Shown here in pieces: positions 17,778-25,866 of a DNA stretch of 64,000 bases; positions within the stretch are counted from its first letter, which is position 1, and each line of letters begins with the position of its first letter. The DNA lies in NCBI RefSeq assembly GCF_024105635.1, contig NZ_WYDQ01000001.1:2783501-2847500 (forward strand), read 5' to 3'. The position numbers and the translations under genes are program-made. The notes under the pieces were generated by a model that saw nothing but the letters and a program-made list of their open reading frames with translations, had not been told where the DNA came from and did no database searches. This DNA is from Oceanicola sp. 502str15. GTDB lineage: Bacteria > Pseudomonadota > Alphaproteobacteria > Rhodobacterales > Rhodobacteraceae.

Positions 17778-17951
17778 GCGCCGGTTGACAGGCCCCACCC
17801 CACCGCCTACCCCTGACCCCGTTCAAAACAGGTTAGGCGGTGGAAGGTTGGCCCCGCCCTCGCATCGCGCGGGTCCTTCCGCCGGGCAACCGGCGGCCCC
17901 GAACTATCCAGGCGCCCGCATCCCGTGGGCGCCGATAGCAGGGGCATGACC

Positions 17952-18374
17952 ATGCAACCACATATCACCGTTCTCACCCTCGCCGTGGCCGATCTCGAGG
18001 CCGCCGTCACCTTCTACCGCGACGGGCTCGGCCTGCCGACCGAGGGCATCATCGGCACCGAGTTCGAACACGGCGCCGTCGCCTTCTTCCAGCTCTCCGG
18101 CGGCCTGCGCCTCGCGCTCTGGGCGCAGGACGATCTCGCCCACGACACCGGCCTGCCGAAAACGCCGATCAGCTCCACCGCCGTCAGCATCGGCCACAAC
18201 GTCATGACCCGCGCCGAGGTCGATACCCTCATGGCCGCCGCCGCCCGCGCCGGGGCCGATGTGGTGAAACAGCCCGAAGATACCTTCTACGGCGGCTACG
18301 GCGGCTACTTCCGCGACCCCGACGGCCACCTCTGGGAGATCGTCTGGAACCCCGAGATGCTGCCCGAGGTCTGA
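17952..18374 (+). CDS. VOC family (glyoxalase/bleomycin-resistance fold) protein
   Basis: 140 residues. ATG 17952 is preferred because AGGGG lies seven bases upstream; ATG 17946 would be two residues longer. Two beta-alpha-beta-beta-beta modules are visible: ITVLTLAVADLEAAVTFYRDGLG at the start and FYGGYGGYFRDPDGHLWEIVWNP at the end, the latter with the C-terminal metal-ligand Glu. Substrate unknown. A hairpin between this gene and the convergent membrane-protein gene probably terminates both. Confidence 0.87.
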   Translation: MQPHITVLTLAVADLEAAVTFYRDGLGLPTEGIIGTEFEHGAVAFFQLSGGLRLALWAQDDLAHDTGLPKTPISSTAVSIGHNVMTRAEVDTLMAAAARAGADVVKQPEDTFYGGYGGYFRDPDGHLWEIVWNPEMLPEV

Positions 18375-18383
18375 CGTGAACCC

Positions 18384-18412
18384 GCAGGGTGCGCATCCAC
18401 GGCGCACCCTGC
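18384..18412. terminator. Bidirectional hairpin between convergent genes
   Basis: Perfect 11-bp stem GCAGGGTGCGC/GCGCACCCTGC (18384-18394 with 18402-18412). It lies between the stop codons of the VOC gene and the convergent small membrane protein gene. There is no long T-run. Confidence 0.6.
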
Positions 18413-18428
18413 CTTCAAGGCGCAGGCA

Positions 18429-18746
18429 TCACGTCCAGGCAATCGCCGTGCCCAGCAGCACCAGCCCAATGCCGACCCCTTCGCGCAGCGTATATCGCTC
18501 CTCGAAATGCAGCAGAGACGCCACGCCCAGAAGCACCACCTCCGCCCCGAGAATGCCCACGTAGATCAGCCCCAACCGCTCGCGCTGCAAGGCAAAGGCC
18601 TCGAACATCCCCGCCACCAGCAGCGCCGCCCCGATCCCGAGCGCCACCCAGAGGCTCGGCACCGAGGCCCAGCTCTTCATGGCGAACATGGCGATGCAGT
18701 AGAAAACCGCGGAAACGAGGGCCAGCAGGGCAACGGAATGCGACAT
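18429..18746 (-). CDS. Small multidrug-resistance/EamA-like membrane protein
   Basis: 105 residues from ATG 18746, preceded by GGAG at 8 bases. Four transmembrane helices fill the protein (about 3-22, 29-48, 55-75, 85-104). The arrangement is that of SMR/EmrE-like or half-EamA transporters, but the membrane Glu typical of EmrE (TM1) is absent, so proton-coupled drug export is not assured. It may act as a dimer. Monocistronic. Confidence 0.7.
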   Translation of the reverse strand: MSHSVALLALVSAVFYCIAMFAMKSWASVPSLWVALGIGAALLVAGMFEAFALQRERLGLIYVGILGAEVVLLGVASLLHFEERYTLREGVGIGLVLLGTAIAWT

Positions 18747-18847
18747 GAAAATGCTCCGGACGTTAAAGCCCCAGCCTGCCAGCCCCGCGCGCATCCCCGT
18801 AGCCGCACCTGCCATTATTCACGAAATTTTCCGCCGCGCCCGCGCCC

Positions 18848-18950
18848 CGTCATCCTCGGGCTCGACCCGAGGATCTCCCGGCCAACGAGATCCCCGGGTC
18901 AAGCCCGAGGATCACGCCCGCAGGCGTCCGTAGGGTGGGTGAAACCCACC
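18848..18950. repeat. Cluster of intergenic palindromic repeats
   Basis: Three elements lie in 100 bases. ATCCTCGGG/CCCGAGGAT (18852-18860 with 18866-18874) is followed by an inverted second copy (about 18887-18914), and then GGTGGGT/ACCCACC (18934-18940 with 18944-18950). The same two types recur together at 23499-23609 after trpS. This looks like a REP-type family in this genome. Confidence 0.8.
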
Positions 18951-18955
18951 ACCCG

Positions 18956-19213
18956 CTACCCCGCCAACTTCTCCATCACCGACGCCAGCTTCAAATCCTT
19001 CTCCGTCAGCGCCTTTTCCGAATGCGTCGTCAGCCGCACATCCACCCGGTTCCACGAATTCGACCAATCCGGGTGATGGTCCGCCTTCTCGGCCGCCAGC
19101 GCCACCCGCGCCATCCAGCCGAAGGCCTCCGAGAAGTTGCGGAACTTGAAGCTCTTCGCAATCACCTCGCCCTCCTTCTCCCAGCCCGCCGCCAGCAATT
19201 CCTCAAGGGTCAA
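18956..19213 (-). CDS. phhB: 4a-hydroxytetrahydrobiopterin dehydratase (pterin-4a-carbinolamine dehydratase)
   Basis: 85 residues, matching the small PCD family. The catalytic signature is ADHHPDWSNSWNRVDVRLTTH (His46, His47 and the later His64). It dehydrates 4a-hydroxytetrahydrobiopterin formed by phenylalanine hydroxylase or a related pterin enzyme. No phenylalanine hydroxylase is nearby. It is the last gene of the operon rhomboid-like - RidA - GDPD - FemAB-like - this gene, overlapping the previous stop by ATGA. Confidence 0.92.
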   Translation of the reverse strand: MTLEELLAAGWEKEGEVIAKSFKFRNFSEAFGWMARVALAAEKADHHPDWSNSWNRVDVRLTTHSEKALTEKDLKLASVMEKLAG

Positions 19214-20391
19214 TCCTGCTCCTCCCGATGCTCGCGCCGGAACGGCCCATACCCCGTCAGCACTTCAATCTCGTAATCCACCGCCCGCGCTTCCTCCTCC
19301 AGAAAATCCGCAATCGCCCGCCGGAAGCCCTCGTCGGCCACCCAATGCAGCGAGTGCGTCTCTTTCGGCAGATAGCCCCGCGCCAGCTTGTGCTCGCCCT
19401 GCGCCCCGGCCTCCACCCGGGCCAGCCCGCGCGCAATCGCCTCCTCGATGGCCACGTAGTAGCACAGCTCGAAATGCAGGCAGGGGTGGTGCTCGGTGCA
19501 GCCCCAATAGCGCCCGAACAGCGCATCGCGGCCAATGAAGTTCAGCGCCCCGGCCACCCACTCGCCATCGCGCTCGGCCAGCACCAGCAGCACATCATCG
19601 CGCAGCCCGGCCTGCACCTCGTCAAAGAACGCCCGCGTCAGATAGGGCGAGCCCCATTTCCGCGCGCCGGTATCCTGGTAAAACCGCCAGAAAGCATCCC
19701 AATGCTCCGGCTCGATCTGCTCGCCCGTAAGCCGCACAATCCGCCCGCCAAACCCCTGCGCGCGCTCCCGCTCCTTGCGGATATTCTTGCGCTTGCGACT
19801 GCTCAGATCTGCCAGAAACCCGTCAAAATCCGCATAGCCCCGGTTCTCCCAATGAAACTGCTGCCCCCGCCGGTGCATCAGCCCCATCTCCACCCCCGCC
19901 TCGGCCTCTTCCTCGGTGCAAAACGTGGCATGAACCCCCGAAAGCCCGGCCTTCGCCGCCACCTGCACCGCGCCCTGCACCAGCGCGCTCATCCCGATCC
20001 GCTCCCAGCCCGGCTTCACCAGAAACCGCCGCCCCGGCACCGGCGTGAACGGCGCGGCAATTTGCAGTTTCGGATAATATTCGCCCCCCGCCCGCTCGAA
20101 GGCATGGGCCCAGGAATGGTCGAACACATATTCGCCCTGGCTGTGGTACTTGGCATACATCGGCGCGGCGGCGATCAGCTCCTCGCCCGCCCGCGCCAGC
20201 ATATAGGTCGGCTGCCAGCCCGAGCGTCCGCCCACCGATCCGCTGTCTTCCAGCGCCTTCAGAAACCGATAGGTGGTAAACGGGTCTTCGGCCCGCCCGC
20301 CGCCCGGCACGGCGCAGGCGTCCCAATCCTCGGGCGTCACCGCGCCGAGGCTGTCGACCGTCTCAATCGTGATTTGTGCCGCGCCGTCCAT
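19210..20391 (-). CDS. FemAB-like / DUF482 GNAT-fold acyltransferase
   Basis: 393 residues, the length of the proteobacterial DUF482 (pfam FemAB_like) family. Recognisable blocks include EDPFTTYRFLKALEDSGSVG, the YVFDHSWAHAFERAGG and YYPKLQIAAPFTPVPG region near residues 90-115 and a C-terminal FELCYYVAIEEAIARGL. These proteins have a double GNAT fold related to Fem aminoacyl-transferases, but their substrate is not known. Linked by ATGA to the PCD gene and 33 bases after GDPD. Confidence 0.88.
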   Translation of the reverse strand: MDGAAQITIETVDSLGAVTPEDWDACAVPGGGRAEDPFTTYRFLKALEDSGSVGGRSGWQPTYMLARAGEELIAAAPMYAKYHSQGEYVFDHSWAHAFERAGGEYYPKLQIAAPFTPVPGRRFLVKPGWERIGMSALVQGAVQVAAKAGLSGVHATFCTEEEAEAGVEMGLMHRRGQQFHWENRGYADFDGFLADLSSRKRKNIRKERERAQGFGGRIVRLTGEQIEPEHWDAFWRFYQDTGARKWGSPYLTRAFFDEVQAGLRDDVLLVLAERDGEWVAGALNFIGRDALFGRYWGCTEHHPCLHFELCYYVAIEEAIARGLARVEAGAQGEHKLARGYLPKETHSLHWVADEGFRRAIADFLEEEARAVDYEIEVLTGYGPFRREHREEQD

Positions 20392-20424
20392 GCCCTGCCA
20401 AACTTGGCCCGTGCCATCGCGGCG

Positions 20425-21180
20425 TCAAGCGGCCGCGTAGCCCTCGAAGGTCACATTGGCGGCAATCTTCCGCGCCGCCGCCTCTTCCGCTGCGCTGCGG
20501 ATCGTCCAGCACAGAATTTCGGCACCCTGCGCCTTCAGCTCCGCCACCCGTGCATCGCCCAGCGCGCCGTGGCGGTGGCTGATGAAACAAGCGCCCACAG
20601 AGCCGTAATCCGGGATGCCGCGCAGCTCCGCCCGCCGCGCCTCGGGAATGGTCTCCCAATCCTCGGGCCGGTAATCATCCGTCACCAGCCCGCGCGGCAC
20701 ATCCGGAAGCGCCTCGGCCATCGCGGCCATGGAATGCGGGTTGAAGCTCATCAGCGCCACATCGCCCCGATAGCCTTTCAGCACCTCCGCCGTGGCCCGC
20801 TCCAGCCGGCCCACGTTCGGGCCCAGCGCGCCATCCTGATCCTTGATCTCGATGAGCAGCGGCACCCGGCCCTCCACCAGCGCCAGCACCTCCGCCAGCG
20901 TCGGAATGCCCTCGCCGCCCCCGGTGAGCATGATCTGCCCCAGCTCCTCGGCGCTGCGCTGCGCCACCGGACCGGTCTCGCCGGTCAGGCGGCTGAGGGC
21001 ATAGTCATGAAACACCATCGGCACGCCATCCTTCGACGGCTGCAAATCCAGCTCGATCCCGTATCCCGTCTCGATCGCCGCCGCAAAGGCGGCGCGGCTG
21101 TTTTCGGCCCGGCCCGCCGCGCGGTCATGGTAGCCCCGATGGGCGATGGGCCGGGTGAGGAAGGCGGCAGGCAGGCTCAT
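20425..21180 (-). CDS. ugpQ: Glycerophosphodiester phosphodiesterase
   Basis: 251 residues with the full GDPD active site: IAHRGYHD (His14-Arg15), ENS (Glu26), ELDLQ (Glu43, Asp45) and VFHD (His58). No signal peptide, so it is cytoplasmic like UgpQ. It hydrolyses glycerophosphodiesters to glycerol-3-phosphate and an alcohol in phospholipid turnover. ATGA overlap with the RidA gene upstream. Confidence 0.92.
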   Translation of the reverse strand: MSLPAAFLTRPIAHRGYHDRAAGRAENSRAAFAAAIETGYGIELDLQPSKDGVPMVFHDYALSRLTGETGPVAQRSAEELGQIMLTGGGEGIPTLAEVLALVEGRVPLLIEIKDQDGALGPNVGRLERATAEVLKGYRGDVALMSFNPHSMAAMAEALPDVPRGLVTDDYRPEDWETIPEARRAELRGIPDYGSVGACFISHRHGALGDARVAELKAQGAEILCWTIRSAAEEAAARKIAANVTFEGYAAA

Positions 21181-21641
21181 TTCAGCTTGAAGATCCCTTC
21201 GATCTCCACCGCCACCCCAAAGGGCAGCGAGGCCGCGCTGACCGCCGAGCGCGCATGCCGCCCCGCATCGCCCAGCGCCTCGACCAGAAAGTCGCTGGCC
21301 CCGTTCACCACCTTCGGCTGATCGCCGAAGTCAGCCGTCGAGTTCACGAAGCCGGTCAGCTTCACCACCCGCTCCAGCTTGTCGAGATCGCCGCCACAGG
21401 CCGCCTTCACCTGCGCCAGCAGGCCAATCGCACAAAGCTTCGCCGCCGCAGCGCCCGCCGGGGCATCCATGTCGTCGCCCAGCTTGCCCTTCACCATGCC
21501 ATCCGCATCCATCGAGATCTGGCCGCTGACATAGAGCAGGCCGCCCGCCTCCACATAGGGCACGTAATTGGCCGCCGGGGCGCTGGCATCGGGCAGGGTG
21601 ACGCCAAGTTCTGCAAGGCGGGTCTCATAAGTTCCGGGCAT
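21177..21641 (-). CDS. RidA family (YjgF/YER057c/UK114) protein
   Basis: 154 residues from ATG 21641; AAGGAG lies eight bases upstream, while an in-frame TTG at 21647 is too close to it. Features of the RidA family: GLLYVSGQISMDADG (about 31), KLCAIGLLAQVKAA, and a C-terminal RSAVSAASLPFGVAVEIE with the conserved Arg that binds the imine's carboxylate. This is the longer RidA subtype (about 150 aa) rather than the 125-aa type. It is likely to hydrolyse reactive enamine/imine intermediates. Confidence 0.88.
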   Translation of the reverse strand: MPGTYETRLAELGVTLPDASAPAANYVPYVEAGGLLYVSGQISMDADGMVKGKLGDDMDAPAGAAAAKLCAIGLLAQVKAACGGDLDKLERVVKLTGFVNSTADFGDQPKVVNGASDFLVEALGDAGRHARSAVSAASLPFGVAVEIEGIFKLK

Positions 21642-21694
21642 GGGCAAATCTCCTTTTCGCGCGGACCATGGCCCCGCCCCTCTCCGCGGTCAAG

Positions 21695-22381
21695 TCACCG
21701 CCGCCGCATCCGCTCCATCAGCCGCCGCCAGCCCCCCGGCGCCAGCGGCACGCTCAGGAACAGCCCGGCAAAGAACCCGCCGATATCGCCGATCCAGTCG
21801 TTGCCCGCGCCGAAGAGCACCCCGAACACCAGCTGAAACACCAGCAGCACCCCGATCAGCGAGAACGCCCGATACTGGCTCTCCCCCATCCGCCCCAGAT
21901 GCACCCACATGATATAGGTATAACCGCCGATCAGCGCATAAGCCCCCGGAAACGCGCCATAAAGCGCGCCACCCCCGGCCAGCAGCCAGAACGCCATCGC
22001 CCCCGCCACAGTCCCGGCAAGGAACAGCACCGCCACCGCCACCTGCCCCAGCACCTCACCCACCATCTTGCCCAGCGCCAAGGTGAAGACCCCGGCAAAG
22101 ATCATATGCGTAAAGCCCCCATGCACGAACGGATAAGTCACCACCCGCATCACCTGCGCCGGCGGATACTCCCCCCGCTCCACCATCAGGCTCATGATCT
22201 CGCCGCTGAACGCAAACCGCTGCAACGCGAAGATCCGCGCATCATCCCCGCCCCGCGTCGCGCCCACGATCCCGCTCTGGCTGAGCACAAACCACAGCTC
22301 CACGGCAAACATCGCCCCCACCAGCGCCAGCACCACCGGCGGCACCGCGTTGAACGGCGAGGCATTGTGATCCCAGTCCAT
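21695..22381 (-). CDS. Rhomboid-fold membrane protein, apparently without catalytic dyad
   Basis: 228 residues from ATG 22381. Six hydrophobic helices fit the rhomboid core, with TYPFVHGGFTHMIFAGVFTLALG corresponding to the conserved region around loop 1/TM2. The GxSG motif of active rhomboid proteases is replaced by YGAFPGAYALIGG (no Ser at the nucleophile position), and the usual GHxGG-type His in TM6 is WIGDIGGFFAG (Asp instead of His). It is therefore probably a pseudoprotease that binds or routes membrane proteins. First gene of a five-gene operon. Confidence 0.8.
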   Translation of the reverse strand: MDWDHNASPFNAVPPVVLALVGAMFAVELWFVLSQSGIVGATRGGDDARIFALQRFAFSGEIMSLMVERGEYPPAQVMRVVTYPFVHGGFTHMIFAGVFTLALGKMVGEVLGQVAVAVLFLAGTVAGAMAFWLLAGGGALYGAFPGAYALIGGYTYIMWVHLGRMGESQYRAFSLIGVLLVFQLVFGVLFGAGNDWIGDIGGFFAGLFLSVPLAPGGWRRLMERMRRR

Positions 22382-22457
22382 GCGCGTCCTCTTGTTGAAC
22401 TTTCCCGCCCCCGTGGGTAAGCGAGCAGGACACGATTGACCAGACAAGGCATTCCCC

Positions 22458-23477
22458 ATGGCCGAGACCACTTTCACCCCCCGCGTCTTTTCCGGCATCA
22501 AGCCCTCCGGCGGGCTGACGCTTGGCAACTACCTCGGCGCCATCAAGCGCTGGGTGGAGATGCAGGAGGAGGGGATGGAGAGCATCTATTGCGTCGTCGA
22601 CCTCCACGCCATCACCGTCTGGCAGGACCCGGCAGAGCTGCGCACCGCCACCCATGAGGTCGCCGCTGGCATGCTGGCCTCGGGCATCGACCCGTCGAAG
22701 TCCATCCTCTTCAACCAGAGCCAGGTGCCCGAGCACGCCGAGCTGGCCTGGATCTTCAACTGCGTCGCCCGCGTCGGCTGGATGAACCGGATGACCCAGT
22801 TCAAGGAAAAGGCCGGCAGCAACGCCGAAAAGGTCTCCCTCGGCCTCTACGCCTACCCCTCCCTGATGGCCGCCGACATCCTGCTCTACCACGCCACCCA
22901 CGTCCCCGTGGGCGAGGACCAGAAGCAGCACGTCGAGCTGACCCGCGACATCGCCGCCAAGTTCAACCACGACTACAAGGTCGACTTCTTCCCGATGACC
23001 GACCCGGTGATCGAGGGCCCCGGCATGCGGGTGATGAACCTGCGCGACGGGAGCAAGAAGATGTCCAAGTCCGGCGAGAGCGACATGGAGCGCATCAACA
23101 TGCTGGATGACGCCGACACCATCGCCAAGAAGTTCAAGAAGGCCCGCACCGACCCGGCCCCCCTGCCGGAGTCCCCCGAGGGCCTGAAAGACCGCCCCGA
23201 AGCCAAGAACCTCGTCGACATCTACGCCTCTTTGTCGGGCGGCACCCAGGAGTCGGTGATCGCGGAATACTCCGGCGCCGGATGGGGCCAGTTCAAACCG
23301 GCGTTGGCGGATCTGGCGGTGGAGAAACTGGCCCCCATCAGCGCCGAAATGCGCAGGCTGATGAACGACCCGGCAGAGATCGACCGGCTGCTGGGTGTCG
23401 GGAGAGACCGCGCCCGGGAGATCGCGGCGCCGGTGCTGGCGAAGACGTATGAGATTGTGGGGTTGGTGCGGAGTTAA
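22458..23477 (+). CDS. trpS: Tryptophanyl-tRNA synthetase
   Basis: 339 residues, normal for bacterial TrpRS. The class I HIGH-type motif appears as [20 protein letters not shown] (residues 13-32, Thr replacing the first His), and the KMSKS loop is exact ([11 protein letters not shown], about 200). Catalyses charging of tRNA-Trp in the cytoplasm. Monocistronic; followed by REP-type repeats. Divergent from the rhomboid operon with 76 bases between starts. Confidence 0.97.
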   Translation: MAETTFTPRVFSGIKPSGGLTLGNYLGAIKRWVEMQEEGMESIYCVVDLHAITVWQDPAELRTATHEVAAGMLASGIDPSKSILFNQSQVPEHAELAWIFNCVARVGWMNRMTQFKEKAGSNAEKVSLGLYAYPSLMAADILLYHATHVPVGEDQKQHVELTRDIAAKFNHDYKVDFFPMTDPVIEGPGMRVMNLRDGSKKMSKSGESDMERINMLDDADTIAKKFKKARTDPAPLPESPEGLKDRPEAKNLVDIYASLSGGTQESVIAEYSGAGWGQFKPALADLAVEKLAPISAEMRRLMNDPAEIDRLLGVGRDRAREIAAPVLAKTYEIVGLVRS

Positions 23478-23498
23478 CCCCACCTCGCCCCATGCCTC

Positions 23499-23609
23499 CG
23501 TCATCCTCGGGCTTGCCCCGAGGATCTCTCACCAACCCCAGCCCACCAAGACGCCGGCCCCGTAGGGTGGGTGCCAACCCACCCCCGTAGGGTGGGCAAT
23601 CTGCCCACC
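23499..23609. repeat. Second cluster of palindromic repeats, after trpS
   Basis: ATCCTCGGG/CCCGAGGAT (23503-23511 with 23517-23525) followed by two GGTGGG-type hairpins: 23566-23572 with 23577-23583, and 23591-23598 with 23602-23609. Same two families and same order as at 18848-18950. Between 23610 and 23734 I see no gene; a 69-aa frame starting ATGA-coupled to the XRE stop runs back through these repeats and is probably not real. Confidence 0.8.
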
Positions 23610-23734
23610 AATCAGGACTGATGGAGTGTATGTGACGGTGGTTGGGGGCGGAGAGCTGCCAATCGCTGCGGTGAGCGCCGATGTCAGCTCAGCGGACAAA
23701 GTGAGCTTTCGTTGCACCGGCTCGAATGTCGCCC

Positions 23735-24538
23735 TCATGTCCCATCATCAAGCATCACCATCATTTCCGCAGTTTCCTTGTCCGCAGGAAAGAACGCCTC
23801 GATCGCAACCTCGGACAACGTGACATCGACCGCCGTCCCGAAGACGGTTGTCGTCGCCAGGAAAGACAATGGCCCGGCGTCGCTCTTCAGCCGGAGTGGC
23901 ACTGCGATCGCCTGAGAGTGCCCGGACGTGAGTCTACCCGGCCGCACTGCCGCCGGAAGCGGGAACGCCTGCAACTCGGCCCTGAGCGCCGCGAGCACAG
24001 GATCGGCGGAGCGCTCGATTTCGTGGTCTAGTCGGGTGAGGATGTGATGGCGCCATTCCGCCAGATTGAGGATGCGCGAAGCCAGTCCGTCTGGGTGGAG
24101 GCTCAAGCGCAGAACGTTTACGTCCCCTTCCAGAAGGCGAGGCGCGACGCCTGTCAACAGGTGGGACACAGCGGCATTAGCGGACAACAACGTCCAATGA
24201 CGATCCACCGCCAGTGCCGGATGGGGAAGGTGGCCGCGCAGGATTTGCTCGATGATTTCCCTCGCGACGGAAAGCTCGGGCGCATCCAACGGTCGCTGCG
24301 GGAAGAACGGCGCGTAACCGGCGGAATTGAGCATGACGTTGCGGTCACGCAGCGGCACGTCGAGCTGGCGGCTCAGTTGCAGGACCATGTCACGACTTGG
24401 CTTTGATCGCCCGGACTCCACGAAGCTGAGATGCCGCTGGGAGATGCCAGCGTCGAGCGCAAGCGCGAGCTGGCTGAGGCGGCGAAGCTGCCGCCACTGC
24501 TTCAGCAGGACCCCAATACTGTCCACATGCGCTGTCAT
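23735..24538 (-). CDS. XRE-family transcriptional regulator with MmyB-like ligand domain
   Basis: 267 residues from ATG 24538. The N-terminal 60 residues are a Cro/CI-type HTH (LLKQWRQLRRLSQLALALDA, then SQRHLSFVESGRSKPSRDMV). The rest matches the MmyB-like C-terminal domain that binds small ligands, with HWTLLSANAAVSHLLTG (about 118) and the RLSLHPDGLA motif. It is divergent from a small membrane protein and a DUF1330 gene, with a perfect TTACCTC-T-GAGGTAA palindrome between them, so it is likely to autoregulate and control them. Codon use is less GC-rich than in the neighbouring genes. Confidence 0.9.
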   Translation of the reverse strand: MTAHVDSIGVLLKQWRQLRRLSQLALALDAGISQRHLSFVESGRSKPSRDMVLQLSRQLDVPLRDRNVMLNSAGYAPFFPQRPLDAPELSVAREIIEQILRGHLPHPALAVDRHWTLLSANAAVSHLLTGVAPRLLEGDVNVLRLSLHPDGLASRILNLAEWRHHILTRLDHEIERSADPVLAALRAELQAFPLPAAVRPGRLTSGHSQAIAVPLRLKSDAGPLSFLATTTVFGTAVDVTLSEVAIEAFFPADKETAEMMVMLDDGT

Positions 24539-24573
24539 CCCGATATCGTATCCGACACTGGCCAGCACGACCA

Positions 24574-24588
24574 TTACCTCTGAGGTAA
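24574..24588. promoter_or_regulatory. Perfect palindrome, candidate operator of the XRE regulator
   Basis: TTACCTC and GAGGTAA flank a single T (7-bp perfect inverted repeat, 1-base centre). It lies 36 bases upstream of the XRE start codon and 83 bases upstream of the divergent gene's start, where an autoregulatory operator would be expected. Confidence 0.65.
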
Positions 24589-24671
24589 TCGACGCAAGAT
24601 CATGCCTGCACAATGATCACACCATCATTCCGCGACCCACGACGAGTGGCCACCTGTAGATGGAGGAACCC

Positions 24672-25070
24672 ATGCCAAATCACGGACGCCGACTTTCCTT
24701 GCAGACCATCCTCGCCGTCGACGCCGCGACCTGCGTGGCTTTGGGCATGCTGCTGGTCTTCGCATCCGGCCCGATCTCGGTGATAACTGCGATCCCCGGA
24801 TCGCTCCTGTTTTTTGCGGGCCTTCTTCTGCTGCCGATTGCGGTCTTTATGGTGATTTTTACTCAAACCGCGACCGTCCCCGCCTGGGCCGTGCAGGTGA
24901 TCGTCGCAGGCAACGTGCTCTGGGTTCTGGGCAGTACAATTCTGCCAGTCACCGGATTGATCGCGCCCAACGGTCTGGGGTGGCTCTTCCTTCTGGGGCA
25001 GGCCGCAGTCGTTGCGCTGTTCGCGGGCCTTGAATGGGCCGCGCGGCAACAGTCGGCTGCAGTCGCATGA
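24672..25070 (+). CDS. Small four-helix membrane protein
   Basis: 132 residues from ATG 24672, chosen because GGAGGA lies at perfect distance; an earlier in-frame ATG at 24660 is inside that SD. Four transmembrane segments (about 13-31, 38-60, 70-92, 100-120) with short polar loops; no charged residue is buried. Family not recognised (similar in layout to SPW- or DoxX-like four-helix proteins). It probably forms an operon with the DUF1330 gene 20 bases downstream, under control of the divergent XRE regulator. Confidence 0.75.
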   Translation: MPNHGRRLSLQTILAVDAATCVALGMLLVFASGPISVITAIPGSLLFFAGLLLLPIAVFMVIFTQTATVPAWAVQVIVAGNVLWVLGSTILPVTGLIAPNGLGWLFLLGQAAVVALFAGLEWAARQQSAAVA

Positions 25071-25090
25071 TTTCTGGACCGGAGTTGACT

Positions 25091-25414
25091 ATGACCTGCT
25101 ATGCCATCGGCCATCTGCGCAACGTCGAGATGGGCGCGGAAATCTTCGCCTACCTCGAAGCCATTGACTGCACGCTGGCGCCGTTCGAAGGACGCTTCAT
25201 AATTCACGGCGGGCAGAAACATGTGCTCGAAGGAGAGTTCGCCGCCGACCTGATCGTGATCGCCTTTCCGGATCTGGCGCGGGCCCAGGCGTGGTATGCA
25301 TCCTCGGCCTATAGAAACATTAAACCGCTACGGACGAGAAACGCCGTTGGCGATGTGTTCCTGATCGAAGGCGTGGACACGGATCACAAGGCCACAGACG
25401 TCCTTTCATCCTGA
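25091..25414 (+). CDS. DUF1330 domain protein
   Basis: 107 residues from ATG 25091 (GGAG six bases upstream). The sequence follows the DUF1330 ferredoxin-like fold: CYAIGHLRNVEM at the start, EGRFIIHGGQKHVLEGEF in the middle and LIVIAFPDLARAQAWYASSAYRNI at the end. Members are small dimeric alpha/beta-barrel proteins of unknown function. Second gene of the unit divergent from the XRE regulator. Confidence 0.85.
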   Translation: MTCYAIGHLRNVEMGAEIFAYLEAIDCTLAPFEGRFIIHGGQKHVLEGEFAADLIVIAFPDLARAQAWYASSAYRNIKPLRTRNAVGDVFLIEGVDTDHKATDVLSS

Positions 25415-25866
25415 AGGACTCTGGAGGCGACATATAGACCGTGCCCTCCCACCAAACCTTATGCCAAACAATGGTTCGGAGCGCAGCATCGGTCATCAAT
25501 GCCTCAAAGCGGTCGTTGGCTGCAACACGTGCGAACGACCGCCATGGGCCGATAGTTTCCGCAACGAAAACTATCACCCCACCGTCCCGCACCATTAACC
25601 ACCCCACACCCCTCCCCTGTGCAAAAATCGCGTATGCACAGGTTGTGTACGGGTTGTGCACCCATTGTTCCCCCCCTCTTTTTCGCGCCTTTCCCCCCTC
25701 CAGCCCAACTCCCTAACCCACCGTCCAACCCGCCGACGCACGGCCGGAAGATGCCTCGCCGCTTCCCCAGCCCCCGCAAATCCGCACACAACCCGCGCCC
25801 AAACGCCAGATTGCCCGACTCACCGCACATCCCTACATTCTGCTCAACAAGCCAAGGGATCTCAGC
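25415..25866. other. Intergenic region after the DUF1330 gene
   Basis: 452 bases. The first 180 bases contain a minus-strand open frame (about 25320-25595, MVRDGGVIVFV... type) with protein-like composition that overlaps the end of the DUF1330 gene; it has no SD and I regard it as a possible gene remnant, not a gene. The phased 11-bp repeat is at 25619-25669. The last 200 bases are C-rich leader of the VOC gene with no clear promoter. Confidence 0.5.
25619..25669. repeat. Dispersed repeat with phased 11-bp units, copy 1
   Basis: A conserved head (GTGCAAAAATCGCGTATG) is followed by 11-bp direct units: CACAGGTTGTG, TACGGGTTGTG and a diverged CACCCATTGTT (25637-25669). A second copy with the same head and three clean units is at 40241-40302. 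Confidence 0.8.

Noticed and set aside
23529-23738. 69-aa minus-strand frame coupled by ATGA to the XRE stop
   Set aside because: The second half runs through palindromic repeats and there is no SD or known domain; the coupling is probably accidental, though a gene remnant is not excluded.
25320-25595. Minus-strand frame with protein-like composition after the DUF1330 gene
   Set aside because: It overlaps the real gene end, lacks an SD and its beginning lies in the region next to the phased repeat; kept only as a possible remnant.
25637-25669. CRISPR array or DnaA-box cluster for the 11-bp units
   Set aside because: Units are 11 bp with no spacers and do not match the DnaA-box consensus TTATNCACA.
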